DNA of 64,000 bases from Ophiura sarsii (Eukaryota > Echinodermata > Ophiuroidea > Amphilepidida > Ophiuridae). The stretch spans positions 39,897,278-39,961,277 of the forward strand of contig CM069455.1 in the NCBI GenBank assembly GCA_035610835.1, written 5' to 3'. Below are positions 34,905-46,900 of the stretch, piece by piece (position 1 is the stretch's first letter; every line of letters starts with the position of its first letter). Position numbers and translations under genes: made by a program. The notes below the pieces were generated by a model, which saw nothing but the letters and a program-made list of their open reading frames with translations, did no database searches and was not told the DNA's origin.

Positions 34905-35490
34905 TACAGGGTGTCCCAAAAATCTATGCACGTTTTTGAAGAGTCATATCTCATAAAATATAAATCATATGGTATAAATTTAACCATATTTTGATAGGCG
35001 AGATTTGGGAAATTAATTTGATACCAAACACAACCCTATTGGTGAACCCACAACATTATAAAACTGGTTGAAAGTCATTGGCCGTGTGCCAGACCAACAG
35101 TGCGCATAAATTAACGGTATGAAAGCAACGTTGCGCATTAGTCACAGTTCACTGCTTATACCTTGCAACATTAATGTTACATGTTTAATACCAAACTCGG
35201 TCACTCACAACATAAATAAGCGTAGTAGACAACATTGCACAGCAAAAGTCTTCATTCAAGATGGTTTACAGCATAGATAAGCGAATACAAATTGTATGGT
35301 TCTATGCTGAAACACATTCAGTTCAACTTACTCAACAGAAAACATTTCAAAGTGAAACGCGCACCAGGAAGAATATCCATTCTGAAGTTGGTGGATACAT
35401 TTTTGAGCACAGGAACATATTCTAAATGGGTAAAACAAACTTCGATGAGGCCTTCAAGCAGCATTAAAATAATCCGCTAAGTTTAAATTT
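34905..35490 (+). pseudogene. Tc1/mariner-type transposon relic with HTH N-terminus
   Basis: TACAGGGTGTCCCAAAAA marks a terminal repeat. An ATG at 35261 starts MVYSIDKRIQIVWFYAETHS, after which the frame breaks. The neighbouring frame then gives KRAPGRISILKLVDTFLSTG. Together these match the layout of the DUF4817-type helix-turn-helix domain found at the N-terminus of mariner-like transposases (a short basic stretch, then R..I..LV..F..TG). No catalytic domain follows. Family assignment is from remembered motifs. Confidence 0.6.
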
Positions 35491-35913
35491 TAACATATTT
35501 GACAGCTGCGTGATGTGTGTGTTTACTTTTCTGTTACGTTATTCAATTGTTTAGGTCTCTGTTTTTGCATTAGCACACGTCTCTGTATACATGGAAAACA
35601 TTTAAATTTGATTTCACAATAGAAACGAAAATTATGTGTGATATAATTTGTTATTATGATGATATCACTGTAATGTAAAATGTTAAATATTACAATTGAC
35701 GGATCACTTTCCGTGTAACCAACTCTACCCGTATTTTTGTTAATCTCAATAGGTATGGATTTATGAACTTTATTCCTCCGAAGTATAAAATAACATTTTT
35801 GCAGTAATACATATTTTACTACTAAGGTGGCATTACAAACAGATGTTACTGGCAGATCTGGTTTTTTTAGCGAAGTCTAATTAATGTTATGATAATATAT
35901 TAATTTACATTGA

Positions 35914-36174
35914 TTAACATTTTCCATGCGGCAGTCGTCTGCAGAAGACAGTTCCAAAAATGTCACGAAATGTTCAAACATTTTAAAAATATTTAATTGC
36001 ATCACAACATTTGGAAACACTGTTAGCAATATATTGAAATAAGTACAAACATGCCAACTATTGGATCAGTAATTCTTGAGATACACTTTAAGATACAATT
36101 TAAAATTGGGAAAAGTTTCTGAAAAACTGTTTTGAATAATATAGTAAAACTAACACCCGCGTTGAAAGTGTTAA
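35914..36174. mobile_element. TTAA-flanked MITE, copy 2
   Basis: TTAACATTTTCCATGCGGC and GCGTTGAAAGTGTTAA; part of the duplicated segment. Confidence 0.8.
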
Positions 36175-36215
36175 TAACACCTCTTGTATGTATCGGCAGT
36201 CAACCATCATATTCA

Positions 36216-37565
36216 ATATCAATATTTTTGAAACATTATTGAGGGATCTTTGATGGAACCATGGGAACCGGGAAACTTACATTATTACAAATTTAACACT
36301 TGTTATTCCCATAATTTTGTATCTATTATTTTCCAATCAAGAATCACTAACAATTCATCAATTACGTTTTGCGTAAGGAGCTGCTTTTATGATACAATAC
36401 GGTTATATTAAAACGGTACATCATCTTCTTTCTATTGCAGGTCAATATTTTTGATACGTTAGTGAGGGATGTTTGACAGCCCAGCGTTCGAAATAAGAAA
36501 AATAAATTAGTTATCCACCGGATAACTTAGGTTGGGATTTTGGTCATCCGCATTTTTCCAGTGGCGGGGCAATATTTTTGATATGTTATTGATGGATCTT
36601 TAAAGGGAGTGCTTGAACAGGGAAATTATTATTATTGCAAGTTTGACATTTGTTATTCCCATCATTTTGTATCTATTATTTTTCATTTTAGAATCACTAA
36701 CAATTCATTAACGTCGTTTTGCGTAAAGAACTGCGTTTATGATAAATACGGTCAGATTAAAACGGCGCACCGTCATCTTTCTCTTGACGGGAGCACTGGA
36801 GCATGGAAACATACATTATTACAAGTTTGACATTTGTAATTCCCATCATTGTGTACTACTGATATCACAGCATTAAATGATTGTAGTCCTTGCCAAGCAA
36901 ATCGGGATTTTCTCTATTTCAGTCCATTTTGTAGGTATTTGGGTTCATTTGATTGTACATGTTCTGTCAAGCTATAGGAAACCTATTTAGTGGCGTGGAA
37001 TATATCATTTTTATTTTCAGAATCATTAACAATGTGCGTAAGGAGCTGTTTTTATATACAATACGGTCATATTAAAACGGTACACATCTTCTTTCTATTG
37101 CAGGTCAATATTTTTGATATGTTAGTAAGGGATCTTTGACGGGAGCACTGGAACAGGGAAACATACATCATTACAAGTATGACATTTGTTATTCCCAACA
37201 TTCTGTGCCTATTATTTTTCTTTTTAGAATCACTAACAATTCAACAACGACGTTTTGCGTAAGGAGCTGCGTTTATGATAGAACGCGGTGTGATTAAAAC
37301 GGTACACTATCATCTTTCACTTGCGGGGCAATTTTTTTAAATTTGTTAGTGATGGATCTTGGAAGGGAACGCTTGAACGGGGAAACTTACATTATTGCAA
37401 GTTTGACATTTGTTATTCTATCATTTTGTATCTATTATTTTTCACTACCATTTCATCAACGACGTTTAGCGTGAGGAGCTGCTTTAATGATCAATACGGT
37501 CAGATTAAAACGGTGCATCGTCATCTTTCTCTTGCAAGTCAATATTTTTGATACATTATTGAGGT
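36216..37565 (+). repeat. Tandem array, unit about 225 bp
   Basis: Five to six diverged, partly incomplete units begin with CAATATTTTTGATA, contain GAATCACTAACAATTCATCA and GTTTTGCGTAAGGAGCTGC, and end near ATCTTTCTATTGCAG. Units start near 36218, 36442, 36567, 37105, 37328 and 37537. Each has a T-rich tract then AG, so it looks intron/exon-like, but no frame is shared between units. Confidence 0.75.
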
Positions 37566-37789
37566 ATCTTTTTTTCTTTTCTTTTTTGTTGATGCCGGCG
37601 CACCAACTATTTATTTGTATTTGTCATACAGGAAACAATAATATTTATGAACATTTAGTTTTAATATTCTCTAAATAATAAAGTACAGTATTTAATTATT
37701 GTCTTTCCACCTTTTATATAACCCCATTTTTATTGTGTTTATATAATCTTCCCTTTCCAATGGCAATATGATTTTCAACTTGGAACATA

Positions 37790-38325
37790 AAATGAACTAA
37801 GCCCTTTTAACACTTGAAAAATCGGCCATAAACCTGCACATCTGCTTTTTCTATATACGTACAGTTTCCCCAATAATATAATATAATTTAGTAAAGGGTC
37901 CGGATCAAAAATATTGTATCAGAACATTATTGAAATTTTTTTAAATTGAGATCAATTCCAAAAATGATATTTAAAAAGATCTCAACACTAGTCCAAAAAC
38001 GTTTAACATGTTCACACTCGTAAAACAGATAAATTAAACTTTGCCATTACAAAACGTACAATTTGGTGAATCAATCAACGAATAAATTCTATGAACGAAT
38101 TTATTCGTTGGCAACCGCCTATGTAACAACAAAAATTGAAATGATCTGGTAGGAATATCCAACTTGAATATCATTTTCCCACTTTTTAATTGCTTTTTCG
38201 GGACGTTCGCACTTTTTCTTAATTATAACATCATAAGCCATTTTAATAATTCTCTTAGCTTGAAATAATCTATCATTTACAGTATTTGTATCATCATTTA
38301 ACAAACATACATTATTTGTAAACAT
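37790..38325 (-). pseudogene. LINE ORF2 C-terminal relic (CxFC..HLFYEC type)
   Basis: Several frames on the minus strand piece together a LINE tail: ERPEKAIKKWENDIQ, then TRSFQFLLLHRRLPTNKF, then DSPNCTFC, then LFYECEHVKRFW. The last is the Cys/His-rich motif near the end of many LINE reverse transcriptases. At least three frameshifts or stops separate the parts. It is a dead fragment. Confidence 0.65.
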
Positions 38326-38329
38326 AAGT

Positions 38330-39680
38330 TTTTTTTCAGGATAAAGCTGTAAAATCTTCTAATCCGTCAATAGAGGATTTTGTGCTAGGTTAATTCCTCC
38401 CACCATTCTCAGGCAAGTGGCTAAGCATTGGAATAAGTGATTGCTACAAATGAGGTGTCGTTGGAAAAAAGAACACATCAGCTTTTATTGATATGACACA
38501 AACACAGCTTCTATCACGAAATATACGAAGAATTGGCGATTTAAAACAAATTTACGAACTTTTTGTGCAGTTAATTTATTATAAAATGACCAAACATCTT
38601 AATGAAATATGTGCATACGGATTACTACGTTCATTTATTCTTAATTGGTTAATTCCTGACGTTGGCGGCGTGATCTAAGTCCAACCTTTGCTATCATTTT
38701 TTACTGGATTAGAATAAAAGAACCCGATATGACAAATGGGCGACGTTTTATTTTATTCGTCGTGCTCAATCGACTCATAATGTACACATCTTTTCAGATT
38801 CTTTTACATATTACATTTTTGAAAGAGAATTTAAGAAACTAGATTTTTTTCAGCCTTTTTCCACTTTAAAGGTTGTTATTGCGACGATTTTGTGAAAATA
38901 AAAAATCCCACCGACCGTCCCTACTTTTCGTCGTCGCTTAATGCTAAATTTAGCATGTAGTTTACTTTAAGTAATTTATTCATTGTTCAGTAATTGATAT
39001 CAAAATGATTAACAATGAATGTTTGTGATTTAATATAATGAGATTTTGCGATGTATTTCCATTAATGGATGTTTCGATTATAGACCGCTTCACATCATCC
39101 TCGTCATTTTTTCTGCAGTTATTGTGTCCCCTTCGTCTGAAAATATAACGAGAAATAAAAGTATAACAAATGTTGTTAGAAAATAGAATTCTTAAAACTG
39201 CCAACAGCTGGTATTAACATATTGTATTGACCAGTTTATTTTTAAAAATACCCCCAAAATAATATTCAATTTAAAAAAATCAAATGGCCTGATCTCAGCC
39301 TGTAATGATTTTGAAATTCTCTCGCCCAGTCGTTAATGCCGGATGAGCTATACGAGAGTAATCCAACGTGCTTTGCATAAAATGAAGACCCTAGTGGAAA
39401 AACTACCCATGCGCCATTTTAGTTAAGTTGAGTTATTTGCAGTTTTGAGGTCGTCAGGGTCAGACCTTTTTTCCCCATAATTTATTTGTCTTGACTCCGA
39501 CCCAACAAATAGAGGTCACGTAAGGGGTCATCTCAAACTGGTCAGATTCCTTTCAGATTACTCATTTACGAAAACAGCATATAGTTTTTCTATGACATAC
39601 TTTAGGTGTTATAGCGTCACCTCCGGTCGAAAATCAATTAAGGTCAAATTTTGATGAATGTCCGATATTTACATAAATAA
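38330..39680. other. No gene assigned
   Basis: Minus-strand text at 39139-38980 has an acceptor-like TATTTTCAG, an open frame and a TGA overlapping AATAAA, but it shows no similarity to the peptide family. The rest is AT-rich. Confidence 0.35.
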
Positions 39681-39685
39681 TACAT

Positions 39686-40284
39686 CGTCAGCTTATAAAA
39701 TATTTGCCTAAGATAAATAAAAAAAAACCAATCTAGTTTTGTTACTTTGTTACTTTTATTAACCGTTTCAAGCATACTAACATGTCGATACAAGACAAAA
39801 ATTATGGCTACGTTGTCATGTCTCAATAGTATTACAATTAAAATGACTTTAACTACATTATACTGGTGTGACTTAGGCAGATTGTGTATTTTACTTGGCT
39901 CTTTTGCATCAACAAACTGACTTAGGCAATTTGACTATGCTCATTCTAAAATTATAAAATTTCTTAGAAATTCACTATAGTACTCTACCTTTTTTACATC
40001 CAGACTCTGGCACTACATGAACAGTCACCTTTCTAAACTTATAAAACACTTTCGCTGTCTAAATAGTCACACTATTTGATTAAGGCAATGCAATAGATAT
40101 GCCTAAGTCACACGCGTGACTTAGGCAATAATCCTTTTGATTTGGTAGTACGATTTAGAGTTGAATATTTGCCTAGGCACTTAACAACCATAGGTGCCTC
40201 CCATTGTAAATAGCTGATTTAGGCAAAAATCTCAATTTGTTAAAAAAAATGTGGGACTTAGGCAATTATTTTATTAAGCTGACG
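39686..40284. mobile_element. 599-bp element with GACTTAGGCAA repeats, ACAT duplication
   Basis: The ends CGTCAGCTTATAAAATATTT and the reverse complement of AATTATTTTATTAAGCTGACG are inverted. ACAT flanks both (39682-39685, 40285-40288). TGACTTAGGCAA or its reverse recurs about eight times inside. Like the element at 26319 it starts with CGTC and makes a 4-bp duplication. Confidence 0.8.
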
Positions 40285-41400
40285 ACATCAAAGTGTTCCT
40301 CTCAATAAGGAAATAGCAACTATATGAATACTTAAATAGAGACTTCTATTGACTTTCAATTTTGAGATAAATGCTTTTGTATAAACCAGACCCATGATTA
40401 TCGTGGTAGAAGAACTCAAATATTGATATTCTACTATAGAATAACAATACAAGTCAAGATAAATATTTTAACCGGAAAAAGTTGTATTTGGATATGAAAT
40501 CTCTGTACCATGTTTGTGTTCAGAATATTGAATTTTGTTATCAGCGGGGAAATCTGGAAACCTCAAAAATCATTTTCCAACCTCGTCTCCTTCAAAATGA
40601 CAAACATGTCTATATTATGCGACTGAACACACATCTATTCAGTTACTAGGGAATAAAGCTAACTTAAATCTCGTATATATATTATGATTTATTCCGTAAA
40701 TAGCATAATCTATATATATAGTAGGATATCCAATATGTAATCAGTCTGATATAGACTGAATACGTAAATGGATTAAGTCTGGTATAGACTGAAATCAGGT
40801 TGCATTTTCCCCATACCGTTAATTTGGCACTTGGCTCTTCTTCAAATCAAAAATGACAAATACCTTTGACAAATAAAATACAGTTTCTATCACTCTCTGA
40901 CCGAACGACATAATTATGAGGGCACACTTTAGCACCACGCCAAATGAATCTCCCATACGAGAACCAAAACCCCTCGGGAGTGTTTCAGTGGGGAGCGGTC
41001 ACAATAAGTGAGCCCTCTATTGGTGTGCCCTAGCAGTTTGTGGCGCGGCAGTAAAGGTTATTCCAATTGGTGTAAGGCAGTGTAAACTATAGTCTATCCA
41101 TCGAAGAGCGATCTTTGGTGCTCGGATGGGCAGGGGAGATGAGCAAAAATAAGATGTGCTGTCTTCTGGCGTATATTTGCTATTTGTCGAAGGATCCCAT
41201 TTTTATTCCAACCTCCAGTCGAACCTCATCTATATATAATGTGAATTGAAACCTAAGCTGCCTTATGCAAAAACACACAACATTGTTCCAATGCATATTA
41301 TTCTCATCACACGCATGCACATAGCAGTTACGTCTAGTGTACCATTCAAAGAGAGACAAATATCGAACCATTTGCGCATTATCTGAAATCAAAAGGCTTT
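40285..41400. other. No gene seen; copies of CAGTCT(A/G)ATATAGACTGA repeat
   Basis: At 40660-40800 a block (TTTATTCCGTAAATAGCA, GGATATCCAATAT, CAGTCTGATATAGACTGA) is shared with 58440-58700 and partly with 63215-63305, so it is a dispersed repeat. Nothing else is recognised. Confidence 0.45.
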
Positions 41401-41401
41401 G

Positions 41402-41566
41402 AAATCGTCACCTGTGATTTCGGCCTATGAATAGAATCACAAAGCTGAAAAAGATCGAAAGTTATGGACTTTGAACAGTTACCATAATCGTTACCTGTGA
41501 TTTCGGCATATGAATAAAATCACAAAGCTGAACAAGATCGAAAGTGATGGACTTTAAACATTTAGT
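41402..41566. repeat. Two-copy tandem repeat, about 84 bp
   Basis: CACCTGTGATTTCGGCCTAT..GATCGAAAGTTATGGACTTT is repeated once with few changes. Confidence 0.8.
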
Positions 41567-41869
41567 ATAATGTAGGAGGCCACATTTAATTTTTATTTGC
41601 TATCTTGTAATGTTTCAAACAGTAAATAATTTATTTTAGGGTTGGCCGGGCATACGATAAAATGGTTGTAAAATGATATGAAACTTCGTATCCCTATGTT
41701 CTGTCTGCATATCCGAACCAATCAGATTTCCTTGTTAAGTATAGAAAGAAACAAATACGCTTACAATGATGGTATCAATATTGAAAGGTACGATTTTCAT
41801 TTTCAAACAAATATTATACAATTTGAACGTTGACAAACCGTAAATTAAGTTTATTTTCTGACTTGTAAA

Positions 41870-42079
41870 ATGAAAGGTTGTCTTCATCGGGGTCTATTAC
41901 TCTACATGTACCTGTTCATGTTCATAGAGGCTTGTAGTACAGTAGAGCTTAAAGTGGCACCAACTAAGACCATTAAAGATGAGATGCAGCCAGTGCTTGC
42001 CAAATTAAAAGCATTTTTTTGGAAATGGAGAAATTGGAAGGGAAAGCTATACCTGTCTTTACAACGTCAATTAAACTGA
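41870..42079 (+). CDS. Small ORF: possible secreted cationic peptide
   Basis: 69 codons without an intron, with A at -3 of the ATG. The first 25 residues (MKGCLHRGLLLYMYLFMFIEA..) fit a signal peptide. The tail (AFFWKWRNWKGKLYLSLQRQ) is basic and Trp-rich, as in many membrane-active peptides. I know no homologue, there is no TATA box or AATAAA close by that I trust, and there are no Cys in the mature part. It lies 1.9 kb beyond the last visible exon of gene E, on the other strand. It may be chance. Confidence 0.2.
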   Translation: MKGCLHRGLLLYMYLFMFIEACSTVELKVAPTKTIKDEMQPVLAKLKAFFWKWRNWKGKLYLSLQRQLN

Positions 42080-42099
42080 CTCTCATGGCACAACTTGGA

Positions 42100-42785
42100 T
42101 TATGATGATAAAAGTAGGTGGGTAACATAATTATTTTTTATTATGGCCGTTTTGCACTCTACTGATTCTATCGATATTTTCGTCAGAAAATAGCCCCCTC
42201 TCCCAGTCAATGGAACGGCTCGGTCACATGATTGGAAGATCGGTCTCAGATGGATAGACTATAGAACTCTCAGTTATGGGGCGATCGTCAACTGTCTTAC
42301 ACCGGGAAGACATGTTACATGACTAGAAACCACCCTTCCGACATGACATGTAAACGATGCTGGTGGTCAGTGCGTTCTCTTATAGGCCGTGTTCCCACAT
42401 ATAACAAAATCCCGAGTAGTATAGAACGGGTTGGGACTAAATCGCTAGTGGGAACGCGATTCAAGTGGGTCCCGGTCCGGACTCATAGTGTTTTTATTTT
42501 ATTTTATTTTTTAAGACCATTTTAAATGGTAGTTTCGGTCCGGACTAAATCATTATATTTTCAGGCGGACACACGACTCATCGCCTTTGCGTTTATTACT
42601 GCCCATTGTGTAGTTATGGCTCGCGGGTTACACATAAAGTCGCGCGCGTTATAAAGAAGACGCGAGAGTTTTAAAGAAAGGCCTGGTGAAATAGACGCAG
42701 TGATCGGCACGATTTAAGTAAACAACTTTAAAAACAGTATTTCATGACTAGTTTATGGTTTTATATCAACTATTGAGATATAAAC
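42100..42785. other. No gene seen
   Basis: A short T/A-rich tract at 42485-42520 interrupts a region with GGTCCGGACT repeats (42471, 42535). No exon or element end is supported. Confidence 0.4.
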
Positions 42786-42791
42786 AGCTCG

Positions 42792-43300
42792 AAAGAAATA
42801 AGTCCCCCCTGGGAAATGTGAATTTTTCTGGAAAACAGTTAGGCTCCTTAACCTGTTACAAATATGTAAAATATAGACTGAAATGTTACTCATTTAATGT
42901 GCAATAAGGTTTAACCCAACAGTTAACCTTCGCCTTGAAATGCTGCCATTTATTGTATTTGATGACCAATACAAAATGACATTTTCTTGCATAGGGATTG
43001 GAAAAATTGATGAAATTTTAAACCCATGACAAATTGAAACACATGGTTGTCACCTGTTTGGATAAAAAATGTGAGGGACCTGTTCATGGTTGAATGAATA
43101 ACATCCATTGAAAGTGTATATAATCTCTTGGAGTACACTTCAGGTCCATAAATGTAATCAATTTGTCCAATCCCTATGCAAGAAAGTGTCATTTTTTATT
43201 GGTCATCAAATTTAATAAATGGCAGCATTTCAAGGCAAAGGTTAACTGTCTATCTGTTTTCCAGAAAAATTCACATTTCCCAGGGGGGACTTATTTCTTT
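42792..43300. mobile_element. Foldback element, AAAGAAATAAGTCCCCCC ends
   Basis: The left end AAAGAAATAAGTCCCCCCTG continues through GGAAATGTGAATTTTTCTGG. The right end is its reverse complement. Further inner arms (AAATGCTGCCATTTAT, TTGCATAGGGATTGG) pair too. Confidence 0.8.
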
Positions 43301-43676
43301 TGACCTGTTTATTTTGTTATTCTATTATTTGTATCCTATTTCCATGTCCCAACTGGAATTTTGCTTCACTTATAGATGCGTTTTCCGGCAATTTTTGAAT
43401 GATTTTAGATTTAAAGCCGGGTACAAGTGGATTTGAAGACAATTGAAGACAACTACTTATGTGGAAACACACCTTAGTAACCAGGAACTCACTAAACTGA
43501 TTTCGGTGTGAAGGAACCATGGTCCCCATGGAGCCATAGTCCGGCCTACATAGACATACACGGAATGAAGCCCTAAACTAGTGATGCGTGTAGGGGTGAG
43601 TGCTCTAATACTTTACTGTACAGGGCGGACTATGGCCTCAGGGGACTGTGTCTTCATAGGTGCACTTTATTTGGAC

Positions 43677-43908
43677 GCATTCCACGCGGCTATTAGTTTT
43701 GCCATATACAAAACAGATTTGTCAGAAATCTTTTCCAAATTTCAAAGTCTACCTCAAGGATAACTGAACAAAGACTAGGCATGTATCAATGCATTTCTCA
43801 TGGTGATTCTAAATAGGGTATTGAAATTCAATACAATATGACATTTTTTAAACATTTTGTGAATTTTTTGGAATGTCGTCTGCAAACGCCTGCCGCGTGG
43901 AAAGTGTT
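43677..43908. mobile_element. TTAA-family MITE, copy 3 (left end eroded)
   Basis: Body and right end (CTGCCGCGTGGAAAGTGTTTA) match the family. It lies 43 bases beyond the visible end of exon 3 of gene E, inside the next intron. Confidence 0.7.
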
Positions 43909-43950
43909 TACAGCATACCATGACTTATGTATTATGATTATTATACATAC

Positions 43951-46900
43951 CTTAAATTGGTTGTTATTGCCCACGATAATGATCTTGTCGGAAGCATCGG
44001 GGGCGTCGGATTCATCAGGGGCGTCGGATTCATCAGGGGCGTCGGATTCATCAGGGGTGTCGGGGGATTCGGGGGTGTCGAAGTCGTCGTTGCCTGTTAA
44101 TTGAAATTAGAAACGGGGAATCATTGAATAGTAAATATTTTGTTGCATAGATAAAAAACAAAAACAGATTTACCCTACCAGTTGCACAAAATAATGTCCA
44201 GATAACATTTGCGTTGTAGTCCATTTGCCAAAAATGCATTCATGCCTAACAGTATTCTAGGGTTAGAGTAATTTTCAATCACTAACATAATAATTAATAT
44301 GTCTTCATCATTATGTTTGAACTTATTGTGATAAACATAACTCGGAGCATTACTTGATTCATCGAGTCTTTATTTTGATCAGCTCAAAATTGGCGAGGCT
44401 AATCTCATTCCAACGCAGTCAATAGTAGTCAAGCACGCAAAAAAATGGCTTGGTTTGTTTTCCCGCGCACACATGAGCTCACAGCTCACATCCCTTAGAA
44501 ATTTGAAATTTGGGACATAATAGCAACCGCCCTCTGTTGATTTTTTTATCACAAAAAAGTTTAGCTGTGTTGAGCCTGGTGGCGCTATTCATGGATGACA
44601 ATTATACGACCACAGGCCTACATGTTATAAACATAGGTCGCTACAGGTGTTGAAACAATGAAAGGTGACATTAAATTAGAGAATTCACCAATGATAGATC
44701 TTAGATCATTGACGCATTGGATGAAGAAAATACTGAACTTCAACGCAAAAATACGATAGAGTCACTGCACATCTCCCATTTTTTTGATAGTAGGGGGTAT
44801 ACCATTGATCTTTACAATACAAGGCTATACTGTTGATTTCTTCTATAAGTGGGTCAAGAACTGGTAAGCCTCTTTTCCAGAATGTACAGAAAGAGAAAAC
44901 AAATACGGCTATATAATTGTGTTGGATATAAAATCATAGTTATATATAGTCAATTTGTACATACCAGTTTCCTCAGCACTGTCACCGTTTTCGGTGGTAT
45001 CACCTGTTGAAAGAAAAAAAATGATAAGAGTGAGTTTTCATGTAAAGGATAACGACTGCGTATCAGTTGTTTAGAGGTAACCGTGAAGAATCGACACATT
45101 ATCACTTTGGAACTAAGGAATTGCACAAGGGGCGCAGCCCCGATGGAAATTCCGAGGACCCAAAGTACACTGTTAAAACGCTGTTTAAAATTATAAACAA
45201 CCACAAGTTAACCAATGAATCGCTCAACGTTGTTAAACATTTTAAACAATATTGCTCAAGTTTTTAAATAACGTTATTAAGCGATTCATTGGTTAACTTG
45301 TGATTGTTTAACATTTTAAACAACGCTTTTAACAGTGTAATATGATTTGATTCTTCGCAATTACCGAAAAAAACACAGATCAAAGTAATTATCCTGATTC
45401 AAAACAGCCAATTAGCCAATTAATATCGTCATTTAATGATACTGACATACAAAAAAGTTACATTTTACGGCAATTTATAACAATGCTTCATTCAACCATT
45501 ACAAATCGATCAGTCTGATCGGAAATCGTGCACGTCGCGTAACTACTGCATTGTGTAAATACACCATGCGTACGTGTTTTGGTGATCGAACTTGATACGC
45601 ATTATACGCGGGGTGACTAATGTTTGCGCGGATGTACTTGCGCAGGTCCATTATTGACCTGCGCTTATAAGGACGGCATTTGATCGGGTCGCACATATCG
45701 CGTATTTTCATGAGGTTTTTAATACTGGATTAAAACTGTTGAAATTTGATCCTTTTTAAACGTTGCAAGAATGATATAGTTATTAACAAGGTAGTGCACA
45801 GGTGCTACCGCAAGAATATAACGGACATCAAATACAGCGCCCACTAGTGACCAGCTGAACAATAGGAATCGAACCGCAGCTAAACATCAATGGTTGCTTG
45901 CTCTGTTGTCAATTGTCTAAAGCAACTATTGGGTTCCACTATATTAGAAAATTGACATATCAAAATTGTTATTTAATGGTATGGATGTAATGAGTATTAG
46001 TCAAACCTCTATTATAAGTGAGATAAGAGTTAAATGCCATTCCCCTGCAACATAGCAGATCGATACAAATAAGTGAAAATTAACGTGTCGCAAAATAATT
46101 TAACAAAAATAAAATGCTTGCAACTTTCATTTCCAGATTTCTCTGTAATGTGTGCAGAAACGAGATTGATTTCGTTTATTAGACTTATATATACCTCAAG
46201 GAATATTTTGATAGCATACTTATTGAAATTGATTCAATAAATCGTCTAATATCAATACACCCGTAAGTCCCAAAATATAAATAATTTAGTTGTCCTCGGT
46301 CAGCCCTTATATTTGGTCATCTCTAAAACATTTTAGTGAGTTCACACGCTCCCCATAGGCCGGTTAACAATGATGTCAATAAAGAAACAATCCAATACAA
46401 CAACAAAAGAATTTCAACACATTTCTCAATCGACACTCTGCCCATCAACGGATAATCGGCGTTTGAACTCACGTCATCTTAGCATAATCACACGCTACTA
46501 CACATGTATGCCTTTATTGCACACTGGTCTGTCTGTAGTCAAATCCGGCGCCACTGAACTGATACAATACAGGTAAAGAGTTCAACAAAAGAAAGCATAC
46601 CACTTTGTTTATGTCATTTTGAGTAACATTTAATTTCAATTGGACCAAACAGGCTAGATAGGCATTTAGATGAATCTTTTAGGCATAATTTGATACCACA
46701 TTTGCCCCCTAACAACAAAGATAAACCATGATAAGCACCATTTAAAGAAAATTGGTCACTTTTCAAAAGTCACATGTTGAATATCCCGCCAACTCAATAA
46801 TTTTTATTTATTATTCCAATTTAGAACACCATATAAGCATTTCATAGCAAGGGTAAGGTAAATTGATTATTTACTCATGTAATAAGAAACAGTGCAATTC

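Noticed and set aside
38980..39139. Possible last exon of gene E (acceptor-like TTTTCAG, stop overlapping AATAAA)
   Set aside because: The continuing frame shows no family motif, the junction phase gives either an immediate stop or unrelated residues, and 4.8 kb separate it from exon 3.
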